DNA from: a virus
Reading direction: 5' to 3' (one strand)
Virus record (IMG/VR): IMGVR_UViG_3300027759_000176
Location: 1 to 40,377 of that record
Length of the DNA stretch: 40,377 nucleotides
A program made the position numbers and the translations under genes. The notes under the pieces are model-generated. The model was not told the DNA's origin, made no database searches, and saw nothing but the letters and a program-made list of their open reading frames with translations. Shown here one piece after another: positions 1-6,218 of this stretch. Within the stretch, counting starts at the first letter, position 1; the number at the start of each line of letters is the position of its first letter.

Positions 1-53
1 TCTTTAGCGGTAGGCAAGTCTGCCTTTAGAGCTTCAATATCATACGATGCCAT
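1..53 (-). CDS. 5' part of the 213-aa late protein (continues at 40286)
   Basis: This is the beginning of the gene annotated at 39645-40286, cut by the window edge. It starts at ATG 53-51 and carries the first 17 codons (MASYDIEALKADLPTAK). It is a duplicate created by linearising the circle and should be counted only once. The sole difference from the other copy is a silent Asp codon. Confidence 0.85.
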   Translation of the reverse strand, partial: MASYDIEALKADLPTAK

Positions 54-144
54 ATAAATACCTTTTAAATTTTAGAGGGACGTTTACCAGCAGTGAACTT
101 GCCACCATTGATATTTTGAGTATGCGGTTCATTAAAGGGATTAG
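1..144. repeat. Terminal direct repeat, left copy (assembly overlap of a circular genome)
   Basis: These 144 bases recur at 40234-40377 in the same orientation with one difference: G at position 18 against A at 40251. The repeat covers the first codons of one late gene and the end of the next, so it lies in coding sequence and looks like the overlap left when a circular or circularly permuted genome is assembled. The mismatch changes a GAC codon to GAT, both Asp, and probably reflects two closely related genomes in the sample. A true physical terminal repeat is possible but less likely. Confidence 0.9.
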
Positions 145-289
145 CTTTGAACGCATTCAATACTGAAGTAGCAATAACTTGTGAACGAGAATGGCTTTCA
201 GCAAACTCTTCTAGCTTTTCATTGATACCTTTAGTAAGACCTTTAGACATAGCCTTACCACCACTGATTACTTTACCGTATGCAGACAT
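65..289 (-). CDS. Small basic late protein, 74 aa
   Basis: This is an unrecognised 74-residue protein in the late block, downstream of the terminase small subunit and upstream of the 213-aa protein. It is rich in Lys and Ser, has no membrane segment, and ends in a basic run (GGKFTAGKRPSKI). A GAGG Shine-Dalgarno sequence lies about 6 nt before the ATG. The neighbouring 81-aa protein is also small, basic and Gly/Lys-rich, so both may be DNA- or capsid-associated virion components. That role is inferred from position only. The 3' end of the gene is repeated at 40298-40377. Confidence 0.75.
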   Translation of the reverse strand: MSAYGKVISGGKAMSKGLTKGINEKLEEFAESHSRSQVIATSVLNAFKANPFNEPHTQNINGGKFTAGKRPSKI

Positions 290-296
290 ATTAGCC

Positions 297-542
297 TCAC
301 TTCAAAAATGAACTATTTTTCAGATAACCATCGTTATCAGTTTTGGTGCAATAAGGCTTTGGAGTAGACAAAGATACCTTATTACCTACCGGGTAAACAT
401 TACCAGCCGCTTTGGGAACACCTTGAGTACCGTGAGTAACGACACCAGATGTACCGCCTTTAACAGCTTCATGTTTAGCAGGGTTCTTGGATATATTGCC
501 TTTGCGATTAGGGGCTTGGGCATAAAGAAAATTAGTACTCAT
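297..542 (-). CDS. Small late protein, 81 aa, unknown function
   Basis: This is an 81-residue Gly/Lys/Asn-rich protein with no recognisable domain or membrane segment. Its ATG (542-540) overlaps the stop of the 48-aa gene upstream as ATGA, so the two are probably translationally coupled. It ends 8 bp before the 74-aa gene. The location among terminase and head genes suggests a minor virion or packaging-accessory role, but nothing in the sequence shows this directly. Confidence 0.7.
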   Translation of the reverse strand: MSTNFLYAQAPNRKGNISKNPAKHEAVKGGTSGVVTHGTQGVPKAAGNVYPVGNKVSLSTPKPYCTKTDNDGYLKNSSFLK

Positions 543-685
543 TTCTTGACCTTTCGTTTGTCATCAGAATCACGCTTCATTGAATAAGCAATGGCAACAG
601 CCTGGTCGGGCTTCTTACCAGCTTTAATCTCTGTCTTAATATTCTTCTCGAATACTTTCTTGGACTTACCATATTTTAAAGGCAT
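539..685 (-). CDS. Conserved 48-aa phage protein (MPLKYGKSKK... type)
   Basis: This is a very small gene of 48 codons, starting MPLKYGKSKKVFEKNIKTEI and continuing with PDQAVAIAYSMKR. The pattern MPL-x-G-KS-x(2)-V-x-x-NI-x-x-E-x-x-x-GK-x-x-x-QAVAIAxS is, from memory, a widespread small protein near terminase genes of podophages; its function is unknown to me. It lies between the small terminase and the 81-aa gene, overlapping the latter by ATGA. The charged C-terminus (DSDDKRKVKK) suggests a soluble, nucleic-acid- or capsid-associated protein. Confidence 0.8.
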   Translation of the reverse strand: MPLKYGKSKKVFEKNIKTEIKAGKKPDQAVAIAYSMKRDSDDKRKVKK

Positions 686-686
686 T

Positions 687-1169
687 TTAAATCTTTCGTA
701 AAGACTGCATGAAATCATCTAAAGCGTCTTCAGCAGATACATCCTCTTCTTTAGTAATGTTCTGCACGTGCTCAATAGAAATAATAGGCGCTCTAGAAGA
801 CTCAAATGTAGCAAGTTTTTCAGCTATCTTGGACTTTTCTTTAATATCAAGCTCATCTGATTGCATTGCCTCAATAAGAACTTCCATCGCAGTCTTGAGT
901 GGAGCAAAACCTTTGGCTACGTGTTCATCATTAAGTTTGTTAAACAAAGCACCGTATTCAGTAACCCGGTTAACAATAGATTTAGGCCGACCAGCCGTAT
1001 GTCTGTGTTCAGGATGATCAATAAGGTTACCCTTTGGTTCCCGTTGCCCTGTAGCTAGTTGTAGAGCTTTCTTCTCAGCCTTTATAAGTGCTTTTCTATC
1101 TCTAGCATCTTGAAGTTTTTCAGGACTAGATACTACTGAGCCTTCAGGACGGATTGGTTGATCAAACAT
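687..1169 (-). CDS. Putative terminase small subunit, 160 aa
   Basis: This is probably the DNA-recognition subunit of the packaging motor, which brings the genome to the large terminase. The protein has a charged N-terminal half (residues 20-60) and a helical C-terminal half with an EKSKIAEKLATFESSR segment followed by an acidic tail (EEDVSAEDALDDF), a layout I associate with small terminases of uncultured podophages. It lies upstream of the large terminase in the same late transcript, separated by four small genes. A good AAAAGGA sequence precedes the ATG. The GNAT-like gene overlaps its start by 8 bp. The assignment rests on composition and context, not on a decisive motif. Confidence 0.55.
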   Translation of the reverse strand: MFDQPIRPEGSVVSSPEKLQDARDRKALIKAEKKALQLATGQREPKGNLIDHPEHRHTAGRPKSIVNRVTEYGALFNKLNDEHVAKGFAPLKTAMEVLIEAMQSDELDIKEKSKIAEKLATFESSRAPIISIEHVQNITKEEDVSAEDALDDFMQSLRKI

Positions 1170-1671
1170 ATTTAATTCCTTTTAAACCTTCTTCAGTACG
1201 TATCCACCCATAACTGCCATTTACAACAAATCCACGCTTGGTATGTATTCTCATAAACCCATCGTGTTCACTACGGATACTTGTTGAGCAAATAATAGGT
1301 ATTGAATTATTACTAGCCCATAGTATATGTTGATCAATCATCTCATTAATTAATCTAACTCTAGTACGTGGAGATAATGTTAAACCAACATGGTGAAACT
1401 TGGCATTACTAATTTCTTCTGTTGAATAGGTAGTATATCCCCCACGATCAAACCAACAATATCCCATTAACTTATTATCTGCATCCCGACAAACAGCTAG
1501 AAACTCTCTACGTTTATCAAATAGCTGATTAGTAGCACATACAGTTAACTGATGTCTAAATACTTGTGGATCAGTATTAAGTACAGTATTACCTTCTGCT
1601 TTTAATAGTATCTGCCCTAGTTCAACAATGTCATCAATGTCGTACAAAGGGTGAGCTAATGTCCATTCCAT
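1162..1671 (-). CDS. GNAT-like acyltransferase-fold protein, 169 aa
   Basis: This looks like a GCN5-related N-acetyltransferase fold. An N-terminal helix (DIDDIVELGQILLKAE) is followed by a central strand pair (REFLAVCRDADNKLMGYCWF), then NAKFHHVGLTLSPRTRVRLINEMIDQ, where a CoA-binding loop and helix would sit, and a final FMRIHTKRGF motif typical of the fold's last helix and strand. The substrate is unknown. GNAT-like proteins near terminase genes occur in several podophages, where some are packaged with the virion. It is the first protein gene of the late block, with an AAAGGAT ribosome-binding site, and directly follows the tRNA. Confidence 0.6.
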   Translation of the reverse strand: MEWTLAHPLYDIDDIVELGQILLKAEGNTVLNTDPQVFRHQLTVCATNQLFDKRREFLAVCRDADNKLMGYCWFDRGGYTTYSTEEISNAKFHHVGLTLSPRTRVRLINEMIDQHILWASNNSIPIICSTSIRSEHDGFMRIHTKRGFVVNGSYGWIRTEEGLKGIKYV

Positions 1672-1687
1672 AACAATCCTTTATTAA

Positions 1688-1763
1688 TGGCTCCTCAAAC
1701 ACGGCTCGAACGTGTGACCTAGTGATTAACAGTCACTTGCTCTACCAACTGAGCTATTGAGGA
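1688..1763 (-). tRNA. tRNA-Asn (anticodon GTT)
   Basis: On the minus strand the sequence folds into a full cloverleaf of 76 nt: acceptor TCCTCAA/TTGAGGA, D-stem GCTC/GAGC, anticodon stem AGTGA/TCACT with loop CTGTTAA, T-stem ACACG/CGTGT with loop TTCGAGC, and discriminator G. The 3' CCA is encoded in the DNA. The anticodon GTT reads AAC and AAU. It is the first element of the leftward late transcript, directly before the GNAT-like gene, and could supplement the host for Asn codons in this AT-rich genome. Confidence 0.96.
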
Positions 1764-2038
1764 ATACGTGAAGTATAAAACTTTTTAGCCAAAAAAAATA
1801 AAAATAGGTTTCGTACTACTTATAGACTGAAGTGGTCTTTGCTGTTGTGTTGGTATGGGAAAAGTTTTTGTAGAAAAATTGAGAATGGGTGAGTGGGCCC
1901 CCTCTTTCTTCCTACTCCGCAGGGTTACCCTCTAACTGGGGGGGTTCTAATGGCTAAGGTGGGGAGGGTCTTGGTTGAGAAACAATGGGGGACAGGTTGA
2001 AATGGATAGTGGGGAGACCGATGATTTATAGGTAGATA

Positions 2039-2250
2039 GCGGGAAAGCTTAGACAGTCAGACAATGCTAGAACGTCAATCACTATGCTTTACTGTTACTA
2101 GTAGCGATGCAATAGAACCATGCTCTAGGGTTGCTTAGTTACTTCGCGTTTTCCATAATGTTTCATTGGAGGAATGCTATTTCAAGCTGGACAATGTAAA
2201 GCTCTACAGTCAATCAATCGGGTTATCAATGTACTCATGCGGGAAAGCTT
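2039..2250 (+). repeat. Direct repeat GCGGGAAAGCTT, two copies 200 bp apart
   Basis: Perfect 12-nt copies lie at 2039-2050 and 2239-2250 within non-coding DNA. The offset of exactly 200 bp and the second repeat pair nearby suggest partial duplication or spaced protein-binding sites. Confidence 0.6.
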
Positions 2251-2346
2251 TAAACGTCCCTGGGTGCTGGGTTTATTCGCGTTCTATAGCTATTTAAATG
2301 CCTGGTGAAATATCATTCATTTATTCATGCGAATCACTATGCTTTA
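2077..2346 (+). repeat. Direct repeat AATCACTATGCTTTA, two copies 255 bp apart
   Basis: Perfect 15-nt copies lie at 2077-2091 and 2332-2346 in the same orientation. They are interleaved with the 12-nt repeat pair. Neither copy is in a gene, so codon conservation does not explain them. Protein-binding sites for replication, packaging or regulation are possible. Confidence 0.65.
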
Positions 2347-2371
2347 AGGCTTTTGATTTTCTTTTTTTCAA

Positions 2372-2392
2372 GACAATATCATTTCAATTGTC
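2372..2392. promoter_or_regulatory. Inverted repeat GACAAT-N9-ATTGTC
   Basis: Perfect 6-bp arms (2372-2377 and 2387-2392) are separated by nine bases. The arm-centre spacing of 15 bp would place two half-sites on nearly opposite faces of the helix. It lies about 30 bp from the TAGG...CCCCTAG motif. A repressor or activator site is possible; no protein is identified. Confidence 0.35.
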
Positions 2393-2420
2393 GCCCAACA
2401 CGCTATTTAACGACAAACTA

Positions 2421-2436
2421 TAGGGTAAACCCCTAG
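2421..2436. promoter_or_regulatory. Candidate operator, copy 1 (TAGGGTAAACCCCTAG)
   Basis: This is a 16-bp semi-palindrome in the divergent control region. It matches sites at 9259-9275 and 13177-13193 in the pattern TAGG-(K/R)-AAAA-CCC(C/T)TAG. All three lie at the head of transcription blocks, which suggests a shared regulator. Confidence 0.5.
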
Positions 2437-2528
2437 TAAATAAATAGTTATGCACACGTTATACATGAAATGGGCGATACACTATATACATGCACTTAAA
2501 CCCTAGGTGCTCTTATAGAAGGCAGTAA

Positions 2529-2756
2529 ATGGAAACCACCACAATCACACAATCACAATTTTTTGAGTGCTCTAGTCGCCAAACGGCAGCTTATGATGAA
2601 ACTGATCTGATTGACTCATGTAATGATCATCAAGCCGATATTCTAGAGTGCTTGGCAGCGGGAGACTACGTAGGCGCGGGACGAATCCTCATGATTCAAC
2701 GTCAGGAGACAATTGATCGCCGTATTAATATTGAACTACATGGCTACGCTAAATGA
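2529..2756 (+). CDS. Small acidic protein, 75 aa, unknown function
   Basis: This is the first gene of the short plus-strand block. The 75-residue product is acidic and Cys/His-containing (C14, C30, H33, C40), with an amphipathic second half (ADILECLAAGDYVGAGRILMIQRQETIDRR). I recognise no family. It is preceded by an AGAAGG Shine-Dalgarno sequence and followed by a 31-aa membrane peptide whose ATG overlaps its TGA. As the first gene after the divergent control region, it is a candidate early protein. Confidence 0.65.
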   Translation: METTTITQSQFFECSSRQTAAYDETDLIDSCNDHQADILECLAAGDYVGAGRILMIQRQETIDRRINIELHGYAK

Positions 2757-2848
2757 AAACTATTGCACTTAATATTATTGGCACTGTATTAATAGTTACT
2801 CCATTATTAATACTATTATTATCTTATTTTGATTGTTTAACCAAATAG
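2753..2848 (+). CDS. 31-aa single-span membrane peptide
   Basis: The frame of 31 codons begins at an ATG overlapping the previous stop (ATGA) and encodes a short Lys-containing start followed by about 20 hydrophobic residues (ALNIIGTVLIVTPLLILLLS) and a short tail. It would insert once in the inner membrane. The tight coupling and clean hydrophobic profile support it being real. Its function is unknown. Confidence 0.55.
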   Translation: MKTIALNIIGTVLIVTPLLILLLSYFDCLTK

Positions 2849-2856
2849 TTTAATTT

Positions 2857-2895
2857 ATAGGGTATTAAGTACCCTATTGATTGCACTATTGCAAT
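2857..2895. promoter_or_regulatory. Two back-to-back inverted repeats upstream of the GP88 gene
   Basis: ATAGGGTA/TACCCTAT (2857-2864 and 2870-2877, 5-nt loop) is followed at once by ATTGCA/TGCAAT (2880-2885 and 2890-2895, 4-nt loop). They fill the only gap in this operon, 21 bp before the GP88 start. They could be operator half-sites or RNA hairpins controlling translation. The first arm shares TATAGGGTA with the candidate operator at 2421. Confidence 0.45.
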
Positions 2896-2916
2896 ATTTA
2901 GCATGAAAGTATTATT

Positions 2917-3564
2917 ATGATTCGCATTTCAGTTACATCAAAATTAGACGGTATCCGTAGTTGGTCATTACAGGCCATTGATACTTGCCCCGGTTCTATA
3001 TCGTCACCAGGTGTATTAGTTGATGCGTGTAAGGGATGCTATGCAACAACTGGCAACTATCGTTTTCCGAACGTGAAAGCTCCTAGATTAGAAAATGGTC
3101 AGGATTGGCAAAGACTTGACTGGGTTGACGATATGGTCAAGGAATTGGATTCGGACCGGTATTTTCGCTGGTTTGATTCGGGTGACGTTTACACTTTAGG
3201 CTTGGCGGAAAAAATTCTAGAAGTTATGCAACGTACCCCATGGGTAAAGCACTGGTTACCTACACGTATGCATAAATTCCCTAAATTCGCGTTAGTGTTT
3301 CGTGAAATGCAAAATTTGGAAAACGTACGCGTCAGATTTTCCAGTGATTCTATAAACGGTGAATATATCGCTGGGTTGCATGGATCTGTAATTGTGGCTG
3401 CAGCCGATACTTTGCCCGATGATCACGTCACACTATGCAAAGCCTACGAAAATGCGGGAAAGTGCAGTGGATGCCGTGCGTGCTACTCAAAAGACGTTGA
3501 TGTTATAGCGTACCCAGCACACGGTAAAACTATGCTGAAAATTATTCGTATCAATAAGGCTTGA
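2917..3564 (+). CDS. GP88-family protein, 215 aa (cysteine-rich)
   Basis: The protein matches the phage 'gene product 88' family as I remember it: an N-terminal SKLDG...SW segment, a CKGCYA motif (C38, C41) preceded by C24, a central FRWFDSGDV strand, and a C-terminal cluster C174, C183, C186, C189 followed by IAYPAHG. The Cys arrangement suggests a metal or iron-sulfur site, and the fold has been compared with radical-SAM-like proteins; the biochemical activity is not known to me. At 215 aa it looks full length. It sits in the short plus-strand block between a pair of inverted repeats and a 46-aa gene. Its base composition is more even than that of the HNH genes. Confidence 0.8.
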   Translation: MIRISVTSKLDGIRSWSLQAIDTCPGSISSPGVLVDACKGCYATTGNYRFPNVKAPRLENGQDWQRLDWVDDMVKELDSDRYFRWFDSGDVYTLGLAEKILEVMQRTPWVKHWLPTRMHKFPKFALVFREMQNLENVRVRFSSDSINGEYIAGLHGSVIVAAADTLPDDHVTLCKAYENAGKCSGCRACYSKDVDVIAYPAHGKTMLKIIRINKA

Positions 3565-3566
3565 TC

Positions 3567-3707
3567 ATGCAATATTGGACTGTACATATAAATAACAGGG
3601 ATGAGGTCGATGTATGGGCCGATTCGCCCGATAGTGCTATTGACTACATATACGAAACACGCGCCTATGATATTTGGGATATATGGTGCGACAGTGTGAA
3701 AGGATAA
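3567..3707 (+). CDS. Small acidic aromatic protein, 46 aa
   Basis: The 46-codon frame starts two bases after the GP88 stop and ends just before a strong terminator, so it is the last gene of the block. The product (MQYWTVHINNRDEVDVWADS...) is acidic, with five Trp and four Tyr. Small acidic early phage proteins of this kind sometimes act as inhibitors or DNA mimics, but no family is recognised and that is only a suggestion. Confidence 0.65.
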   Translation: MQYWTVHINNRDEVDVWADSPDSAIDYIYETRAYDIWDIWCDSVKG

Positions 3708-3709
3708 GG

Positions 3710-3731
3710 AAAGGGCTCAGGCCCTTTTTTT
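3710..3731 (+). terminator. Rho-independent terminator of the GP88 block
   Basis: Stem AAAGGGC (3710-3716), loop TCAG, stem GCCCTTT (3721-3727), with a run of seven T at 3725-3731. It lies directly after the 46-aa gene and before the repeat tract. Confidence 0.93.
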
Positions 3732-3920
3732 GTTTGGCTTAGGCTTTGCTTAGGCTTTTTTTGCTTGGCTACTGTAGACGGGTTTCAACCCGTTTATTGT
3801 GCTTTGCTTCGCGGGTTAACTGTAGGCTTGGCTTTGCTTGGCTTAGGCTTTGCTTTGCTGGGTGACTGTAGGCGCTTTGCTTTGCTCTAGCGTAGGCGCT
3901 TAGGCTTTGCAAGGCTTGAA
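3732..3920. repeat. GCTTTGCTT / ACTGTAGGC iterated repeat tract
   Basis: Non-coding low-complexity DNA follows the terminator. GCTTTGCTT occurs perfectly five times (3743, 3801, 3831, 3847, 3874), often extended to GGCTT or TTAGGC. ACTGTAG occurs at 3771, 3819 and 3865, about 47 bp apart, with a degraded fourth near 3890. A hairpin ACGGGT-TTCA-ACCCGT sits at 3778-3793. No frame is open across it. The tract lies between converging transcription units. Iterons of a replication origin or a recombination-prone spacer are possible readings. Confidence 0.7.
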
Positions 3921-4082
3921 AACACCTTAAAAAAGCGGTGTAAGTGATTGATTTATATGGGAATCTGAAAAATGAAATGTTTTTTTCCTGAAAATCAAGG
4001 CTTAAAACCCCCTACGCTTATGAAAAATTGGCAAAAATTGGCATAGAAATTGAATTTTGCCCCCCTATATATTTTTCAGTTC

Positions 4083-4106
4083 AAAAAAAGGGAGACCCCC
4101 CCCCTT
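4083..4106 (-). terminator. Probable terminator of the leftward early block
   Basis: On the minus strand, AAGGG and CCCTT (4102-4106 and 4088-4092) form a short stem followed by seven T, about 55 bp past the last early gene. A second hairpin, GGTCTG/CAGACC with a 7-nt loop (4119-4137), lies just upstream and could assist. The stem is short and the loop is a G-run, so efficiency is uncertain. The rest of 3921-4159 holds homopolymer C and A runs and nothing else I can name. Confidence 0.5.
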
Positions 4107-4159
4107 CATTTTTTTAAAGGTCTGTTTTATTCAGACCCCCACCCTCATTTTCTAGCCAA

Positions 4160-4519
4160 TCATTTTAAGAATTTGAGTTTGTAAGTGGTTGAGTCAATCA
4201 AACTGGCGATTTCATCTATCGCGTTTTGGATTTCACTCTCTTTTGGAAGCTCTTTTCGTTTGTCAGAAACATACTCTTTCAGCGATTGAAGCTCTTCTAG
4301 TGCTGTATCAGCAGGAGAATAGTAATCAAATGTGTACTCAATCAACTCTTCATTCAGTCCTTGAATTGCTTCTGCTACTGCGTCCACTAGACCAGGCAGT
4401 TCTTCATAAAAGGTTCCAAGTGCCATGTGTTCTGAAAAGCTCTTGCTTCTCAAATGAAGAATGTGTGCATTGGTAGCTGCGTGAAGCAGTGTCAGAATGA
4501 ATTCGCCATCTTGTTTCAT
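4160..4519 (-). CDS. Four-helix (ferritin/Dps-like, DUF5856-type) protein, 119 aa
   Basis: The 119-residue protein is almost entirely helical. It starts with GEFILTLLHAATNAHILHLRSKSFSEHMALGTFYEELPGLVDAVAEAIQG, a pattern I associate with the DUF5856 phage family, whose H-x-x-H...E-H-x-x-L...F-Y-x-x-x-x-x-L-V-D arrangement resembles half of a ferritin/Dps helix bundle (H18, H22, H31 are visible). A Dps-like role in binding metal or protecting DNA is an inference; the family is uncharacterised as far as I know. It is the last gene of the leftward early block and overlaps the DUF1364 gene by 4 bp. Confidence 0.65.
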   Translation of the reverse strand: MKQDGEFILTLLHAATNAHILHLRSKSFSEHMALGTFYEELPGLVDAVAEAIQGLNEELIEYTFDYYSPADTALEELQSLKEYVSDKRKELPKESEIQNAIDEIASLIDSTTYKLKFLK

Positions 4520-4812
4520 ATTAGTCCTTTTTGTTTAAGCAACAATTTAGATCTTTCCATTGCTTCTGTAAATGTATTTTCAACATATTCTAATGACATA
4601 TTAAAAGGTCGTTTCATTTGTCTATCGTATGTGGCATGACAGTTATAACAAGCATACGCTCCTTTTTCATCATTAGCTTTTTTACCCATACCTTTTCCAT
4701 CTATACCCCTATTACTATGCGCCCATACAACACTTTCAGAATTGTAATTACATACACCTGGTAAATTTATTGTGCATTGTTCATTTTTTGCTGATTTTCT
4801 TATTTTTGACAT
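4516..4812 (-). CDS. DUF1364-type phage HNH-like nuclease, 98 aa
   Basis: The protein matches the DUF1364 pattern: SKIRKSAKNEQCTINLPGVC at the N-terminus (C13, C21), then WAHSNRG, GMGKKANDEKGAYACYNCHATYDR with a second Cys pair and His. Four Cys would bind zinc around a ββα-metal (HNH-like) nuclease core, with H31 and H58 as candidate catalytic or metal residues. The family occurs in many phages near recombination genes, often beside RusA or NinG-type nucleases, and is thought to be a recombination nuclease. The start overlaps the end of the upstream HNH/AP2 gene by 13 bp. Confidence 0.75.
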   Translation of the reverse strand: MSKIRKSAKNEQCTINLPGVCNYNSESVVWAHSNRGIDGKGMGKKANDEKGAYACYNCHATYDRQMKRPFNMSLEYVENTFTEAMERSKLLLKQKGLI

Positions 4813-5294
4813 AACGGATTATGAGTATGTAATTTATTAACTGCTTGAATATATGCTTGGTAAGCATCTTCTTTAAATTCAAATCTTCCTAACGCAATTG
4901 TTTTATTGTTATGAGAAATAAAACTAGCCCATTTATTTCTTTTTTTATCAAAACATACGCCTCTTAAACCAGATTTATTTTTAAAATCTAAAACTTTATT
5001 TTCAGAATTTTGTTTTGTGTTTGCTTCTCTAAGATTACAAATTCTATTATCCATTCTGTCATTATTTATATGATCTAAATGTGTTTTTGAAAATATTCCA
5101 TTTATATAAAACCAAGCTAAATGATGTGCTCGATATTTAATATTATTTATAGAAATTAATTTATATCCTTTGTCAGTTTTTGAACCAGCAATATCACCTA
5201 TCAAAATTCTTTTTGATAATTGTTTTTGCCAATAAAAAATACCAGTATTTAAATCATATTTTAAACAATCTAATAGATCTGAATGTTTTAACAT
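4800..5294 (-). CDS. Free-standing HNH homing-type endonuclease with AP2 domain, 164 aa
   Basis: An N-terminal region ending in YRAHHLAWFY leads into HLDHINNDRMDNRICNLREA, a clear HNH core. It is followed by an AP2-like DNA-binding domain (KSGLRGVCFDKKRNKWASF...GRFEFKEDAYQAYIQAV). This order is typical of selfish free-standing HNH nucleases in phages. I chose the ATG at 5294 because GAGG lies 6 nt upstream; ATGs at 5309 and 5306 are possible. The gene is visibly more AT-rich than its neighbours (25% G+C in the 60 bases from 4861), which suggests recent arrival. No interrupted gene is evident around it. Confidence 0.88.
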   Translation of the reverse strand: MLKHSDLLDCLKYDLNTGIFYWQKQLSKRILIGDIAGSKTDKGYKLISINNIKYRAHHLAWFYINGIFSKTHLDHINNDRMDNRICNLREANTKQNSENKVLDFKNKSGLRGVCFDKKRNKWASFISHNNKTIALGRFEFKEDAYQAYIQAVNKLHTHNPLCQK

Positions 5295-5390
5295 ATCGTA
5301 CCTCATCATCGGTAGAAGTCATCACTAAAATAAATTGGCAGGATGGTGATGAATCATCTTTTCCCCCGCTAAAGGTAGCCAATAATAATT

Positions 5391-5720
5391 TTAACTTAAA
5401 AATTTCATTTCTGTACGGCGAGTAAATTCTTGCACTTTGAAGATCTCTATTTTTAACTTGGCAGCTTCCAGCATATAACGTAGATTCTCTTCTACTTCGA
5501 TTGCTGCTTTGAGGCCATCCAATTGTTCAACATATATTGCACTTGCATAAGCATCAATTTCCTTTGCTCCAAGTGCTTTTTCATCTGACTGTCCCATCAG
5601 TCTAGCTTTTACTGTTTTGAGATAGTTTTCAATGTAAATTCTGTTTGCTTTAGCTTGAGCATAAGTACCAGCATTACGCTGGATGTATTCAATAGCTTTA
5701 AGTGGTTCAATTTCCATCAT
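5391..5720 (-). CDS. Helical early protein, 109 aa, unknown function
   Basis: The 109-residue protein is predicted to be largely helical: AIEYIQRNAGTYAQAKANRIYIENYLKTVKARLM, then GAKEIDAYASAIYVEQLDGLKAAIEVEENLRYMLEAAKLKIEIF. It has no Cys or membrane segment. This pattern recurs in small uncharacterised phage proteins near replication genes, but I cannot name it. Its ATG overlaps the upstream stop as ATGA; the next codon is also ATG (TGATG), and either may be used. Confidence 0.75.
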   Translation of the reverse strand: MMEIEPLKAIEYIQRNAGTYAQAKANRIYIENYLKTVKARLMGQSDEKALGAKEIDAYASAIYVEQLDGLKAAIEVEENLRYMLEAAKLKIEIFKVQEFTRRTEMKFLS

Positions 5721-6181
5721 ACAAAGTCCAATTCTGGTGCTTTACTTGTATATCTGTCTAGCGTCATTTTGATGTACTTGGAATAATCAGATCGGCTAAT
5801 ACTTTGTCTTTGCAACTGATGGTACTCAAGCATATTCCTGATGGCTGTAATTCCAACACCTGTAAAACCCATTACTCTTGATTTCTCATACCTTTGGGCA
5901 GCACTCTTTAGTTCTTTTTCAGCAGTTGCACAATCTGGCAATGCTTCTTGTCCAATACCATTACGGGCCATTGTTTCGCAGATGTTTAGGCTACCAGTTA
6001 AGTCCCACCATTCTTGGACTCCACCTTTGCCATTCATCACGGCTTCTAAACTGGTTAAATCTCGCATGGTAAGCATATCCAAAGACTTTTGATCTACTAC
6101 CCTTGCACCAGAGATAGCGTGTCCAACTGCATCAAAACCAGTTGTTGCATAGTGCTGACGTTTACATTTTTTACGACTCAT
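5717..6181 (-). CDS. Early protein, 154 aa, unknown function
   Basis: I place the start at ATG 6181 (MSRKKCKRQHYATTGFDAVG) because AGGA lies 7 nt upstream; an upstream in-frame start at 6235 would add 18 residues overlapping the previous gene. The product has a basic N-terminus and a helical middle (KSLDMLTMRDLTSLEAVMNG, TAEKELKSAAQRYEKSRVMG). It is recognisable as a phage hypothetical protein but I know no function for it. It couples to the 109-aa gene downstream. Confidence 0.7.
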   Translation of the reverse strand: MSRKKCKRQHYATTGFDAVGHAISGARVVDQKSLDMLTMRDLTSLEAVMNGKGGVQEWWDLTGSLNICETMARNGIGQEALPDCATAEKELKSAAQRYEKSRVMGFTGVGITAIRNMLEYHQLQRQSISRSDYSKYIKMTLDRYTSKAPELDFV

Positions 6182-6218
6182 ATCATTCCTATTTATACGA
6201 TCAGTAGCATATACATTG

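Larger units (their letters stand above)
1764..2528. other. Large divergent non-coding control region
   Basis: This stretch of 765 bases separates the leftward late block from the rightward GP88 block and has no convincing gene. Several things can be seen in it. Runs of G occur on the plus strand (seven at 1938-1944, then 1961-1964, 1966-1968, 1987-1991, 2011-2014). A 12-nt repeat occurs at 2039-2050 and 2239-2250, exactly 200 bp apart, and a 15-nt repeat at 2077-2091 and 2332-2346. There is an inverted repeat at 2372-2392 and a candidate operator at 2421-2436. A weak 44-codon plus frame runs from 2174 to 2308, but its GGAGG is only 1 nt from the ATG. The region probably holds promoters and perhaps an origin or packaging site. 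Confidence 0.6.

Noticed and set aside
1771-1800. Late promoter with TATACT directly before the tRNA
   Set aside because: TATACT on the minus strand at 1776-1771 has no acceptable -35 at usual spacing and lies in an A/T-rich run where such hexamers are expected by chance.
2174-2308. A 44-codon plus-strand frame in the large non-coding region
   Set aside because: GGAGG lies only 1 nt from its ATG, and the frame overlaps the repeat elements; there is no family resemblance.
4096-4104. Run of nine C and other homopolymers as a regulatory or slippage signal
   Set aside because: They lie in non-coding DNA by a terminator, and homopolymer length is error-prone in assemblies, so I draw no conclusion beyond the terminator stem.
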